The notes: generated by a model not told the origin, from the sequence alone. Shown: positions 1 to 9,075, counted from the first letter of the stretch. The stretch is 64,000 bases of DNA from MGIIa-L3 sp038150305 (GCA_038150305.1 JAYOTG010000008.1:14963-78962); one strand, 5' to 3'. Program-made: numbers and translations.

Positions 1-2200
1 CGCGCAAGTAGAGCAAGAAGCGTTCGGTCATCGCGGTCCGCAGCCCAGGTTCCTCGTTCACAAGGTCGATCGCGCGCTTCCATTCACCGGAAAACGCGTA
101 GTGGATCAACGATTTGCGGTTCAGCGCCACGCGGTGCTCGAAGTCGAAGGCGAATTCGTTGTCCTCTGGCGCATCGACCGCCCCTTGCTGCTTGGCAGCG
201 CGGCCGTATTCTTGGGCAGCGCGCAAGTGCTGACCCTCTGAGGAAGCGAGCGCTGCGCGTGCAACCACGCTCCACGGGGAGCGGGGGTCGTGCTCTTGGT
301 ACCACGCCACCAACGAGGGCAAGGGGAGGTCGTGGTCAAAGAGCAACTGGCGGATGGCGTGGATGCGCCGAGTGGGAACGTTGTCGCCTCCAACCAGGCC
401 GTCGATGAGGGAGACGGTTTGTGCGTTGGAGGTCCCGTTTTGCACCTGCTGAATGGCCGAGTTCAAGCGCAAGGTGGCGGTGATGGCATGCGCAAGGCCA
501 TCGTCGATGGGGTTCAGGTTGCCTTCACCAAGCGCCTCTTCGAACTCATCGAGCACTTTGGACTCAACAACCCCATCGCCGCCTTCGAGCAAGGCACGGC
601 GAATTTGTTTGTAGGCCAGAAGGCCCTGTTTGGTGTGCACGATGTCCTGGAACAAGTCCTCGGGAGCATCACCGCCTTCGAGCAGTTGAATCAAAGAGGC
701 CGTCTTTGGCCCGAACGCAGCAGGAGGCACGCTTTCATGGAGCAACGGGAGCAAGGTTTGCCGGGCCGAGCGCACCCCGTGGTACAGGTCGATGTCCTTG
801 CGAGCGGCCAACAAATGAGCACACAAGGTGACCAACCACGGATGATGGTCGGCATGGGCTCCTTCGATCAACAATCGGGAAAGGCGTCGAATTTCTTGCC
901 CTTCCAAAAGCACGGGGACGAGGCGTGCGACGTCCTCCCCAGAGAAGGCGAATCCGCCGTCCTGAAGACTGCGGAACGCGGTCATCCGAGGCAACGCAGG
1001 TAAAGCGTCGTGCAGGGCGATGTGCAAGCGAGCGGGTGCTTCCATCCGCTCACAGACGCCCGCCAACCAGTCCGTGGCTTCCACGGCATCGATGCTGACG
1101 ACAAGGTCGCCCAAAGACACCGCGTCAACCTCACCGTCTACGGAAAGGGACGTCAGCGATGCAATGGCGTCCGCCTGTTGACCTTCCGAAACGAGCGCTC
1201 CGAGGTGCCACCAGCGCACGCGGTCCACCACGGGACCCGGTGCGGAAGCCGCTTCGAGCAAGGCGAGTCCTTCCTGCAGGGTGCTGGCGTCAAGGTCCGC
1301 GGCCAACTCGTCAGGTTGCATCCACGCCAAGCGTTGGCGCATGCGGTCGAGGGACGTCTCGGTACCGGCAGCCCGACTGAGGTTCCAATCGGCCACCTCG
1401 CCCGCTCGAAGCGCGGCCAAATCGCGATGCTTCTCCGCCAAGTCCTCGTCTTCGGCCGCAAGGGCCGCAAGGGATGCCTCGGGCAGGGGTTGGCCAAGGG
1501 ACTGGGCCACCACCACGGCCACGGCGCTGAGTGAGCCCTCAAGCTCCAAGAGGGCCGGATCAAGGCTGATGCTTTTCCGTGCCTTCAGCTGAGGGATGAG
1601 GGTGTTGAGGGCGACTTTGGGGGCAGCGTCCACCACCAGGGGTTGAGCCGCGAGCACGAGGGCGAGGAGTTCCTCGCTGTCTTCGCCCGAAATGTCGGCC
1701 AGCGCGAGATCCATTGCATCAACGGCGGCCACCGCCTCGCTGGGCTCGGCTTCCGGGAAACCGGACATTTGGGCGAGCACAGGGCATCGGCGGGCAACGT
1801 CGGCCCAAACCGGGTGAACGCCGTCGCCCAAGCAGAGGTCGAGACGCTCCTGCACCGCCGCATCGTGAGCCTCATCCCAAGCGTCTGCGTCGAGCGTCTT
1901 GCGTGCGGTCAGCACCGCGAATCCGAAGGCTGCAGAGAAGGTGTCGTCGGACAAGACGTCCTCCACGTTCGGCAGGTGGTCCAAAGGACTTCCAGAACTC
2001 CGACCACCGCGACGGCCACGTCGAGCGCGCGCGCCGCGAGGAGCGCGAGCGGGGAGAGCGGGGCCGTCGTCTTCGTCCTCGTCAGCGCCCGGTGCTTCCA
2101 CCTCATGCAGGGCGAGGAGCAAGATGCCCTGCCACGGTTTCTGAAGGAGCTTGAACTCGTCTTGCCGGGTGGCAAAGGCCACACGCTGAGGCGCCCGCAT
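1..2200 (-). CDS. Large helical-repeat (TPR-like) protein, 3' end outside window
   Basis: The minus-strand frame stays open from near 2250 to the left edge, giving at least 733 residues with no stop inside the window. I checked it codon by codon over several stretches and saw no frameshift. The product is almost entirely alpha-helical, with repeated Leu/Ala-rich amphipathic helices. The segment nearest the edge (HYAFSGEWKRAIDL) looks TPR-like. Residues 40-45 are acidic and residues 52-67 are Arg/Gly-rich (RGARARRGRRGGR), a basic patch that could bind nucleic acid or acidic lipid. There is no signal peptide. The ATG at 2200 is chosen; an in-frame TTG at 2251 would add 17 residues (beginning QEQYLATCLSSGF). 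No family name can be assigned. A scaffold or protein-interaction role is inferred only from the helical-repeat character. Confidence 0.75.
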   Translation of the reverse strand, partial: MRAPQRVAFATRQDEFKLLQKPWQGILLLALHEVEAPGADEDEDDGPALPARAPRGARARRGRRGGRSSGSPLDHLPNVEDVLSDDTFSAAFGFAVLTARKTLDADAWDEAHDAAVQERLDLCLGDGVHPVWADVARRCPVLAQMSGFPEAEPSEAVAAVDAMDLALADISGEDSEELLALVLAAQPLVVDAAPKVALNTLIPQLKARKSISLDPALLELEGSLSAVAVVVAQSLGQPLPEASLAALAAEDEDLAEKHRDLAALRAGEVADWNLSRAAGTETSLDRMRQRLAWMQPDELAADLDASTLQEGLALLEAASAPGPVVDRVRWWHLGALVSEGQQADAIASLTSLSVDGEVDAVSLGDLVVSIDAVEATDWLAGVCERMEAPARLHIALHDALPALPRMTAFRSLQDGGFAFSGEDVARLVPVLLEGQEIRRLSRLLIEGAHADHHPWLVTLCAHLLAARKDIDLYHGVRSARQTLLPLLHESVPPAAFGPKTASLIQLLEGGDAPEDLFQDIVHTKQGLLAYKQIRRALLEGGDGVVESKVLDEFEEALGEGNLNPIDDGLAHAITATLRLNSAIQQVQNGTSNAQTVSLIDGLVGGDNVPTRRIHAIRQLLFDHDLPLPSLVAWYQEHDPRSPWSVVARAALASSEGQHLRAAQEYGRAAKQQGAVDAPEDNEFAFDFEHRVALNRKSLIHYAFSGEWKRAIDLVNEEPGLRTAMTERFLLYLR

Positions 2201-2374
2201 CGGGCGACTGAAGCCCGATGAGAGGCAGGTGGCGAGGTACTGTTCTTGCAATCAGACACCCCCCGTGCGAACCGGCAAGGCTCGACGTCTTTCAATGCGT
2301 CGCCGTGCGGCACTTCCTGTCCGTTCCAGAACGAAAGGTCTTGAGGAGGGGCCACGCCTCCACCACGGAGGGTC

Positions 2375-2845
2375 ATGGAGCCGTTGTCCACCGCCCTCCT
2401 GTTGCTTCACCCCTTCCTTGCGCTCCTCATCGTGCTGTGGCTCGTTCGTCAGCACGGTTGGCGCAAGGGCGGAGGGACGCTGAAAGGAGAAGCGCGCCGC
2501 GAAGCCCTCGCCGAGCACGTGCGAAGCGGCGAGCGTTTGTTGGTCGCCACGGTGGGCCTCGTGCTCGTGGCGGTGCTGGCTCGGGCAGCGGCAGGCTACA
2601 TCGAAGAGGGGCGCATCACGGCCATGTTGCTGCCGACCAACCTCCACGGATGGACCGGCCCACTCGGCCTGTGGGTGTTGTGGACCACGGTGCGCCACGG
2701 GCGCCAGGCTTTGGCCGCCATGGACAACAAGGAAAGCATCGTTGCCCCACGGACCCGTCACGGCCGAGCCGCTGACCTGATGTTGATCTTGGTTGGAATC
2801 CACGCCTTCCTTGGCTTCCTCTACACCTTCGCGGTGCTGTCCTGA
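2375..2845 (+). CDS. Small four-helix membrane protein, possibly DUF4079/cytochrome b561-like
   Basis: 156 residues with four predicted membrane segments (about 5-23, 54-74, 90-107, 134-153). Histidines lie in or near the helices (H12, H91, H108, H143). This layout recalls small b-type cytochrome-like families such as DUF4079, but the resemblance is only to overall pattern, so heme binding is a guess. The ATG is preceded by GGAGGG a few bases upstream, a reasonable ribosome binding site. It sits 44 bp upstream of the MMPL exporter on the same strand and may be co-transcribed with it. Length and composition are normal for the region. Confidence 0.7.
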   Translation: MEPLSTALLLLHPFLALLIVLWLVRQHGWRKGGGTLKGEARREALAEHVRSGERLLVATVGLVLVAVLARAAAGYIEEGRITAMLLPTNLHGWTGPLGLWVLWTTVRHGRQALAAMDNKESIVAPRTRHGRAADLMLILVGIHAFLGFLYTFAVLS

Positions 2846-2889
2846 CGTTCAGAACATGCCTTGAAAAAGACCAGAGGGCGGCCGGAGCC

Positions 2890-5250
2890 ATGGAGAGCGG
2901 CTCTGACCCGTCCGTCTTTGAACACCGCCGGCTCTACAAACTCGGTCTGTTCACCCACGATCACGCGAAAATGGTCCTTGCTGTGGGCCTTCTGTTCACC
3001 CTCGGATTGGCCTCAATGATGGTCTTCGTCGAACCGGACTGGGCCGAATCCTTCGGCGAAGGCGACTTGGAATCAAGCGAAGTCTTCCGCGCCCTCGGTG
3101 CTGATTTTGGTGACCCTGAAGCCGAAAACACCGAGACCTTCTACATCCTTGTCCACCATCCAAACAGCGCTCCCGGCGATGCCGCCACCGTCGCCACGGT
3201 GAACGATGTGCTCGCGGATTTGGAGCAAGATGCCACGGTTCAGGTGGTTCGAGCGTGGGAGGTTGACGAAGCCAACCAAAGCGCCCATGTTTCCGACGAT
3301 GGGGCATGGTCGCGATCCTCCGTGCAGATCACCCAGGGTAGAAGCGAAGCCAAGGCCCTGCTCAAAGAACACTGGAAGGACATGGAGCAGGCGATTCACG
3401 ACGCAGGCATGCACCTCGAAGACGAGGGCGACGTGACGGTGTACATTGCTGGACCCCTGGCCACCGACGCGACCTTCGACCTGCGCCTCAAGGACGACCT
3501 GATCAAGGCTGAACTCGGATCAGGCCCCCTGGTGGCCGCTGTGCTGCTCATCGTCTTCGGCTCCCTCGTCGCAGCAGCGCTGCCGCTGGGCATCGGTGTG
3601 CTCACCGTCGTCAGTGCCTTTGGCGTCACCATCTGGTTGTCCACCCTCGACGGTGCGAACGTCAACAACTTCGCTGGCAACATCATCACGCTCCTTGGAC
3701 TGGGCGTCTCCATTGATTATTCCCTCTTCGTGGTCTACCGCTACCGCGAGGAGCAGGCCAACGGTCACGACATCCGCACGGCTCTGGCCGTGACCTCCGC
3801 GACCGCGGGGCGCGCTGTGTTTTACTCCGGCATCACCGTGGCGATCGGCCTGACCGGGCTGCTTTTCTTCGAGAACACGGGCGCGCCATCGCTGGGCATC
3901 GGGGGCACGCTCGCCGTCACCTTGGCCATGCTCACCTCCGTCATCATGCTGCCCGCATTCTTGGCCGTGCTCGGGGACAACATCGACCGCTTCCGCGTGC
4001 CCTTTGGGATGAACCAGACCGTCTCTGAAGACGGGTTTTGGGCATGGATCGCCAACGCCGTCATGGCCAAGCCCGTTGCCGTGCTCGTGCCCATCCTCAT
4101 CCTTCTGCTCGGTGCCGGTGCGCCCTTCCTCAACGCGGAGTGGGGCGTCACCAGCATCCGCTCCTTGCCACCGGACGACATGTCGCGCAACGGACTTGAG
4201 GAGATGGAGGTCATCTGGGCTGGGGCCTCCGACAAATCGCTCTTCTTGCACTACGAAGCCGAAGGCCACCCCCTCGACGAAGAGCATCTCCGCCACGTTC
4301 ACGCCCTGAGCGCGAGTTTGCTCGAGCGCGACGACGTCGAACACGTGTTCGCTCCAGGGTTCTTTGAGCCAAACATGAGCGCGGACGACGTGGTGCAGTT
4401 CTGGAACGCGCCCGCAGAGTTCCTCAGCCCAGAACAAGCAGGGCAGCGCGAAGCCCTGCGTGCTGGATTCATCAGCGCCGACAACGCGTCCACCTTCATC
4501 CAACTGACCTTGGTGGACGATTGGAACAGCCCAGAGGCCCTCGAAGCCGTTCGCGATCTTCGCGAGCTCCGCGACGAGGGGGCCTGGAACGCGTTCAACG
4601 GTGCGGTTCCGCTGGTTGGTGGACTCGCGGCCTACAACCTGGACGTGGTGGATGCCGTCGCGGAGAACCTGCCGATTTCAATGACCTACATCTTCCTGGC
4701 CACGTGCCTGATCCTCTTCGTGCAGGTCCGCTCGGTTGTCATCCCGCTGAAGGCCGTGGTGATGAACATCCTGAGCGTGACGGCCACCTTTGGCATGCTG
4801 GTCTTCATCTTCCAAGAAGGCGGGATGGGGCTCGACCAGCTCATGAATTTCACACCGGAACCGATCGACCCAACCACGCCGGTGATGCTGTTCTGCATCG
4901 TGTTCGGTCTCTCGATGGACTATGAGGTTCTGATGCTGTCCCGCATTCACGAGGAATGGGAGCGCACCGGCGACAACACGCTGGCCGTGGCCAATGGCCT
5001 CCAGAAGACGGGGCGGCTTATCACCGCGGCTGCGGCCATCATGGTCCTGGTGTTCAGCGCGCAAATCTTCGCTTCGGTGGCCATCATCAAGATGTTCGGT
5101 CTGGGACTTGCTCTGGCCATCTTCGTTGACGCGACCTTGGTCCGAGCGCTGGTGGTCCCTGCCACGATGCGCTTGATGGGCCCGCTCAACTGGTGGTCGC
5201 CAAAGTGGATGGGCGGCGGGTCCACCCCGAACCTCGACGAGGAAGCGTGA
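2890..5250 (+). CDS. MMPL/RND-family exporter
   Basis: 786 residues with the duplicated architecture of the MMPL/HAE3 branch of the RND superfamily. Each half has one membrane helix, a large extracytoplasmic domain, then five helices. The first helix is near residue 25-45 and the second-half equivalent near 392-412. The family signature is visible twice, as GLGVSIDYSLFVVYRYREE in the first half and GLSMDYEVLMLSRIHEEW in the second. The acidic residue in each is the usual proton-relay position. RND proteins use proton-motive force to move hydrophobic or amphipathic substrates such as lipids, sterol-like compounds or drugs; the substrate here cannot be read. A weak AT-rich element (TTGAAAAAG near 2862-2870) lies about 24 nt before the ATG and may be the promoter. 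The stop abuts the stop of the convergent DHH gene. Confidence 0.93.
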   Translation: MESGSDPSVFEHRRLYKLGLFTHDHAKMVLAVGLLFTLGLASMMVFVEPDWAESFGEGDLESSEVFRALGADFGDPEAENTETFYILVHHPNSAPGDAATVATVNDVLADLEQDATVQVVRAWEVDEANQSAHVSDDGAWSRSSVQITQGRSEAKALLKEHWKDMEQAIHDAGMHLEDEGDVTVYIAGPLATDATFDLRLKDDLIKAELGSGPLVAAVLLIVFGSLVAAALPLGIGVLTVVSAFGVTIWLSTLDGANVNNFAGNIITLLGLGVSIDYSLFVVYRYREEQANGHDIRTALAVTSATAGRAVFYSGITVAIGLTGLLFFENTGAPSLGIGGTLAVTLAMLTSVIMLPAFLAVLGDNIDRFRVPFGMNQTVSEDGFWAWIANAVMAKPVAVLVPILILLLGAGAPFLNAEWGVTSIRSLPPDDMSRNGLEEMEVIWAGASDKSLFLHYEAEGHPLDEEHLRHVHALSASLLERDDVEHVFAPGFFEPNMSADDVVQFWNAPAEFLSPEQAGQREALRAGFISADNASTFIQLTLVDDWNSPEALEAVRDLRELRDEGAWNAFNGAVPLVGGLAAYNLDVVDAVAENLPISMTYIFLATCLILFVQVRSVVIPLKAVVMNILSVTATFGMLVFIFQEGGMGLDQLMNFTPEPIDPTTPVMLFCIVFGLSMDYEVLMLSRIHEEWERTGDNTLAVANGLQKTGRLITAAAAIMVLVFSAQIFASVAIIKMFGLGLALAIFVDATLVRALVVPATMRLMGPLNWWSPKWMGGGSTPNLDEEA

Positions 5251-6258
5251 TCACGCCAACTCGGGCAACCTTGCCCACAGGGCGAGCCACTGAGCCAGAT
5301 TCCTCTCCACGTCTTCCGCCTCGACGGGTCGGTCTTCTGCAACCCCTGTCGCGTCGATGGCCTGAATCCTGCACCCACAGGCGTTGGCGTGACCGCCACC
5401 CGTTTCATCGAGCAGCGTGGCCAGCCGAGACAGGTCCACCCGCCGGCGGCCTTCGAAAAAGGAATTCGCGTAGAAACTCGCCGACAAGGGCGGCCGATCG
5501 TCGCGTTCCACGGCGCCGTCCACGTGACCATGGATGACGCAGCACGCATCTGCATCCGCGCCAACGTGAGCGGTCACCAGGTAACCGCTCGCACGTTGAG
5601 GCAGCCCTTCCATCCTGCAAATGGCCAAGCGATCGACCACGGTGGTCCGTGCGTGAACGGCCTCGAACGCAGCCTGCCGGTCTTGAGCGGCTGCCGCCAA
5701 ACGCGTGGCCACTTCGGAATCCTCGACAAGCGCCGTCTCGTCCGCACCCGCCACAAGCAAGCCCAGGACATGGTGCATGAAGTCAGCCTGCGAGGTGCCA
5801 AGGCACCGTGCAAGCCGCACCAGCGGCCCATCGGCCAGGAACACATCGCGCTCGATGCCCCCTGAATCGATGGCGTCCACAAAGGGCATCAGGTTCGCCA
5901 GATGCTGAAGATCGCTGAACGGAGCCACGAGGTTGTGGGCCACTCGGGCTGCGGATGGCTCCGCGGCCCAATCCAACCGTCCACCGGCCGATTCGAAGGC
6001 AGCAGCAGCGTCCTCGTTTGGACGGTTGGTCAAGTGGTGGTCGACGTACCACCCGCATGCGGGGTGAAAGGGCAAATCGACGATAACGGTCCCTCGGTCA
6101 ATGACGTCGTCAAGATGCCCGCTTCGCACGAGCGCGGGGTGGGCGAACACCACTTCCGTCTCGGGAAGGGCACGTTGGAGGATGGCGGCGGCGCAGAGCC
6201 CGTCGAGGTCCGCATCCGCAACGATGCGATGAACCTCAGGGAATGGGCCCGATTCCAT
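5251..6258 (-). CDS. DHH/DHHA1-family phosphoesterase
   Basis: 335 residues. The N-terminal DHH domain carries the metal-binding motifs DADLDG (residues 15-20) and VDHH (72-75). The C-terminal DHHA1 substrate-binding domain has the GGGHANACG motif (about 287-295). These are the hallmarks of the RecJ/NrnA/GdpP superfamily, manganese-dependent enzymes that cleave phosphodiesters in single-stranded DNA, nanoRNA or cyclic dinucleotides. No accessory membrane, PAS or CBS domain is present, so a nanoRNase/pAp-phosphatase or RecJ-like role is most likely. A longer frame reaches 6351, but homology begins just after the ATG at 6258, which leaves an 80-bp divergent spacer before the Nudix gene. Confidence 0.88.
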   Translation of the reverse strand: MESGPFPEVHRIVADADLDGLCAAAILQRALPETEVVFAHPALVRSGHLDDVIDRGTVIVDLPFHPACGWYVDHHLTNRPNEDAAAAFESAGGRLDWAAEPSAARVAHNLVAPFSDLQHLANLMPFVDAIDSGGIERDVFLADGPLVRLARCLGTSQADFMHHVLGLLVAGADETALVEDSEVATRLAAAAQDRQAAFEAVHARTTVVDRLAICRMEGLPQRASGYLVTAHVGADADACCVIHGHVDGAVERDDRPPLSASFYANSFFEGRRRVDLSRLATLLDETGGGHANACGCRIQAIDATGVAEDRPVEAEDVERNLAQWLALWARLPELA

Positions 6259-6338
6259 GCTCGACCCCGGTGGCCGGGAGGCCATCAACGTGCCGCGAGG
6301 GCAGCAAAGGCCATCAGGGCCTCGTGGGTGGATGCTGC

Positions 6339-6749
6339 ATGGAGACTTCATGCGGCGTGGTGTTGGTGAACCTGGGCGCCGTCCTGCTCCTCCAGTACCC
6401 GCAGGGGCACTGGGATTTCCCGAAGGGCCACGTCGAAGCCAGCGATGCTGGACACAAGGGCACCGTGCGACGCGAACTCAAGGAGGAAACTGGAATCCTC
6501 GACATCAGCTTCGTGGAGGGATTCCAGGAGCGCACCACCTACAGCTACACCCACAAGGGTCGTCTGATTGAGAAAGAGGTGCACTGGTACTTGGCCGAAA
6601 CCGAGACGCTGGACGTGATGTTGTCCCACGAGCACCGAGGTCATCTCTGGCTTGACTGGGACGCCGCTGCGGCTCAGTTGACCCACGAGGCTGGCCTTGG
6701 GGTGCTGCTGTCCGCTAAAGCACACATGCAGCGCCTTGGCCGGGATTGA
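6339..6749 (+). CDS. Nudix hydrolase, Ap4A-hydrolase-like
   Basis: 136 residues. The Nudix region reads GHVEASDAGHKGTVRRELKE followed by ETGI, with the REL-x-EE core intact. The expected Glu between the first Gly and REL is replaced by Asp with one inserted residue. The preceding WDFPKGH is characteristic of diadenosine-tetraphosphate hydrolases, which clear Ap4A and related nucleotides in a Mg-dependent reaction. Start at M (ETSCGVVLVN) rather than the upstream in-frame codon at 6243, because homology starts immediately and the upstream part would overlap the divergent DHH gene. Its stop is adjacent to the stop of the convergent adenosyltransferase gene. Confidence 0.9.
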   Translation: METSCGVVLVNLGAVLLLQYPQGHWDFPKGHVEASDAGHKGTVRRELKEETGILDISFVEGFQERTTYSYTHKGRLIEKEVHWYLAETETLDVMLSHEHRGHLWLDWDAAAAQLTHEAGLGVLLSAKAHMQRLGRD

Positions 6750-7448
6750 TCACACGTCGGCGACGTCGTCGTCGTGCTGGCGCTGCAAGCGAAGCATGCC
6801 ACCGATGCCGTCCTCGGGTCCGCGATGCCCCAGGGGTTTCCACAGGACTTCGTCTTCACCAAGACGCAGTGCGCACCAGCGGCCCATCACAAAACACCAG
6901 TCGGACAGGCGGTTGACGTACACCAGAGCAAGGTTGCGCACAGCGTCGTCGCCCTCGGCTTCACGAAGGCTCACCATGGCGCGTTCAAGCCGCCTGATCG
7001 TGACCCGAGCAAGATGGAAATTGGCGAGGAGCGTGGAGCCACCAGGCAGGATGAAACTGGTCAAGGGAGGGAGTTCGACCAGCATCTCGTCCATCTCTTC
7101 GAGCAAAAGGTCGGCGTGCTCTTGGCCGAGGACCTGCATGCCCTCTGGAAGGCCACCTGGAGGTGTTGCCACCTCAGCGCCAAGGTCGAAGACCTCGCTC
7201 TGAAGGCGGTCCAACGCGGCCAGCACCACCTGCCCTGTTCGGCGAACGTTGGAGCGCGGGCCGCCGTCGTCGTGCCATCCATCAAGGGACAAGGTGGCCG
7301 CACGAACCGCTCCAAGCGCGGCGTTCACCTCGTCGCAAAGCCCCACCGCCTGCAAACGAAGATCGGCTTTGGACCGACGGCTGCCGTCCACCAATCCTGT
7401 GGTGCCGTCGTCCCCAGTCCCGGTGTGGACGCGGGTGATGCGGACCAT
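6750..7448 (-). CDS. ATP:cob(I)alamin adenosyltransferase, PduO/MMAB type
   Basis: 232 residues. The enzyme transfers the 5'-deoxyadenosyl group of ATP to cob(I)alamin, making coenzyme B12. Signature elements are the N-terminal ATP-binding THTGTGDDG-like segment (seen as VHTGTGDDGTTGL), CDEVNAALGAVRA, and the C-terminal block FILPGGSTLLANFHLARVT followed by IRRLER, which is nearly invariant in PduO-type enzymes. The ATG is preceded by GAGGAGG at good spacing. The next gene (DUF2203 protein) lies 13 bp upstream in the same orientation, so they are probably co-transcribed. The enzyme implies a B12-dependent enzyme elsewhere (for example methylmalonyl-CoA mutase or ribonucleotide reductase) and fits the probable corrinoid-uptake pair at 51090-53438. 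Confidence 0.92.
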   Translation of the reverse strand: MVRITRVHTGTGDDGTTGLVDGSRRSKADLRLQAVGLCDEVNAALGAVRAATLSLDGWHDDGGPRSNVRRTGQVVLAALDRLQSEVFDLGAEVATPPGGLPEGMQVLGQEHADLLLEEMDEMLVELPPLTSFILPGGSTLLANFHLARVTIRRLERAMVSLREAEGDDAVRNLALVYVNRLSDWCFVMGRWCALRLGEDEVLWKPLGHRGPEDGIGGMLRLQRQHDDDVADV

Positions 7449-7461
7449 GTGGCCTCCTCGC

Positions 7462-7860
7462 TCAAGCCTCTATCAAGGGTTTGCGCGCACCAAAGCCCTC
7501 TGAGACATCATGGTACCACTCGATGTCCTCCTCGCCTTCCTGCCACCCAAAGGCCACCACGCGCGCATCCACGACACCGAACCATTGCAATCGACCCGGT
7601 TCAAGGCTGACCACATGGGTGCCCTGGGATTCCATGTCTGAAACGACCTCCTGCCATTCGCCAATCGTCATCGCCGTCAGGTCAGCAATCTCCGTGACGG
7701 CAGGATGCTCGGGAGGGACGCCGTCAAGCAGATGCTCGATTTCCTCCGCCAAGGCATTCACTTCGTCGTGCAAAGCCTGCAAGATGGCGAGGCTTCGACG
7801 GTGCTTGGGCAGCAAGTTCCTCGCCTCTTCGATCGAGACCAGGAAGGCGTTCCTCGGCAT
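7462..7860 (-). CDS. DUF2203-family protein
   Basis: 132 residues from the chosen start. The N-terminal half is a helical segment beginning FLVSIEEARNLLP, and the C-terminal half has the family pattern W-F-G-V-V-D-ARVVAFGW...EEDIEWYHDVSEGFGAR-PL. This matches DUF2203, a small soluble family found in bacteria and archaea with no established function. Possible starts are ATG codons at 7932, 7896 and 7860. I take 7860 because the domain starts there and a GGAGG lies just before it, although the spacing is short. It probably shares a transcript with the downstream cobalamin adenosyltransferase gene, which does not by itself reveal a role. Confidence 0.8.
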   Translation of the reverse strand: MPRNAFLVSIEEARNLLPKHRRSLAILQALHDEVNALAEEIEHLLDGVPPEHPAVTEIADLTAMTIGEWQEVVSDMESQGTHVVSLEPGRLQWFGVVDARVVAFGWQEGEEDIEWYHDVSEGFGARKPLIEA

Positions 7861-7959
7861 GCCCTCCGCCACATGGCACGCCGTTGTCGGGGACATTGGT
7901 CTGCCCGCAAAGGTGCCTTCATCGATGTTCATGTGGACTCAAAATCCACCGAGGGCCCT

Positions 7960-8235
7960 TCAAGCCATCGTGGCTTCAGCGGTTCGTGCACTCGTTTTGC
8001 CGCGGTTGAGGCGGCCCACGCCACGGTGAAGCAACCAACCGGCACCCGCAACCCACAGCAGCCCCTCGAGGACAAGGAGTGGGACGTACAACGGCCCGAG
8101 TCCCTTGAGCATCGTTTGAGCGTCATACGGCAAACCGTACCGGCCCATGTACAGCGATTGGGACAACAGGTTGGCACAAAACCACGCCAAAAGGACCATC
8201 CACACCCAACGTCCGGCGGAGGGGTTCGGTTTCAT
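7960..8235 (-). CDS. Small two-helix membrane protein
   Basis: 91 residues with two predicted membrane helices (about 9-27 and 49-71) and a basic C-terminus. No family recognised. The start at 8235 is supported by a TATA box (CCTTATATCC) whose centre is about 25 nt upstream, the spacing expected for a leaderless archaeal transcript. An upstream in-frame start at 8268 would place the promoter inside the gene. It lies between two membrane or unknown genes on the same strand. Confidence 0.7.
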   Translation of the reverse strand: MKPNPSAGRWVWMVLLAWFCANLLSQSLYMGRYGLPYDAQTMLKGLGPLYVPLLVLEGLLWVAGAGWLLHRGVGRLNRGKTSARTAEATMA

Positions 8236-8255
8236 GTCATGAAATCGACGTGCTC

Positions 8256-8265
8256 GGATATAAGG
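8256..8265 (-). promoter_or_regulatory. TATA box of the small membrane protein gene
   Basis: On the minus strand the sequence CCTTATATCC is an AT-rich island in GC-rich surroundings. It is centred about 25 nt upstream of the ATG at 8235, which is the normal distance from an archaeal TATA box to the transcription start. This predicts a leaderless mRNA. Confidence 0.6.
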
Positions 8266-8280
8266 CACTGTATTCGATGC

Positions 8281-9075
8281 TCATGCTTCCTCGTGCTTTG
8301 GCCACCGATCGGCGGCATCCGGCACCACGCGAAGGATGGCCTCTTCCACCGCCTCAATCCATGCTTCGGCCACGGCCGCTTCACCGCCGGAGGACCGGAG
8401 CGATGCATCCCAAGCGCTGGCTTCGTCCGCGTTTCCGAGGGCGGTGTGAATCCGATGGAGGGCGAGATACGCCATTGGGTTGAGGTGAGGTTCGTCCGTG
8501 GCCCAGCCTCGCTCAAAGCACGCGATGGCCCCACGCTCACCAGACAGGGCCCCTCGTTGCAGGGCCACCATCCCGGCTTGGCTCCACGCCAGCGGCAACT
8601 TCCCGATCAGCAGGCCACGAAACACGAGGTAGGTTTGGCCCACACCAAGCAAGACCAAGGCGAAGAAATCCACCCACTGCTCGATGGCCGTCAGGGTTGA
8701 CCACGTCCGGGCCATTAGGCCACCGATGCCGACACACAGCAGAAAACCGGAGAGAGGAGCCACGATGACGTCCCGACGGGTGCGAACGATGTGCGTCAAT
8801 CCCGCGAGCACCCCGAAGGCTCCCAACACGCACAGCACCGCCAGCAGCCCGTCGACACCAAGGGGCCGTGGTGCGGCGGTGCCCATCGCCAACAGCGCGC
8901 CAACCACCAGCAAGGTGGAGCCGTAGCGGAAGGAAGGTTCTGGGAAGGGCTGTTGGCGCGACAAGCGAACCAACACGACGCCGATCAAGACCAGGAGCCC
9001 CAAGAGGAGCCACACCAAGGTCGCGTCGTCGGAAAAGGGCCCCACAAGCGATGGCGGGGGGGCGTTGGCTTTCAA
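8281..9075 (-). CDS. Polytopic membrane protein with helical C-terminal domain
   Basis: 264 residues. There are about five hydrophobic segments in the first 160 residues (near 19-36, 52-65, 74-93, 105-121, 135-155). They are followed by a soluble helical region (about 160-262) with a TPR-like look (LHRIHTALGNADEASAWDA). No family recognised. The start is TTG at 9075, overlapping the stop of rlmH as TTGA, so translation is probably coupled to rlmH. Function unknown. Confidence 0.72.
   Translation of the reverse strand: MKANAPPPSLVGPFSDDATLVWLLLGLLVLIGVVLVRLSRQQPFPEPSFRYGSTLLVVGALLAMGTAAPRPLGVDGLLAVLCVLGAFGVLAGLTHIVRTRRDVIVAPLSGFLLCVGIGGLMARTWSTLTAIEQWVDFFALVLLGVGQTYLVFRGLLIGKLPLAWSQAGMVALQRGALSGERGAIACFERGWATDEPHLNPMAYLALHRIHTALGNADEASAWDASLRSSGGEAAVAEAWIEAVEEAILRVVPDAADRWPKHEEA

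Noticed and set aside
290..2221. Plus-strand open frames of 237, 174 and 192 codons
   Set aside because: They are antisense to one continuous minus-strand frame with far better protein character, and have typical shadow composition (many Arg, Gly, His).
7932..7950. Possible tRNA anticodon arm (GTGGA-CTCAAAA-TCCAC) between two minus-strand genes
   Set aside because: No acceptor stem, D arm or T arm can be fitted on either strand; a 5-bp stem by chance in GC-rich sequence.
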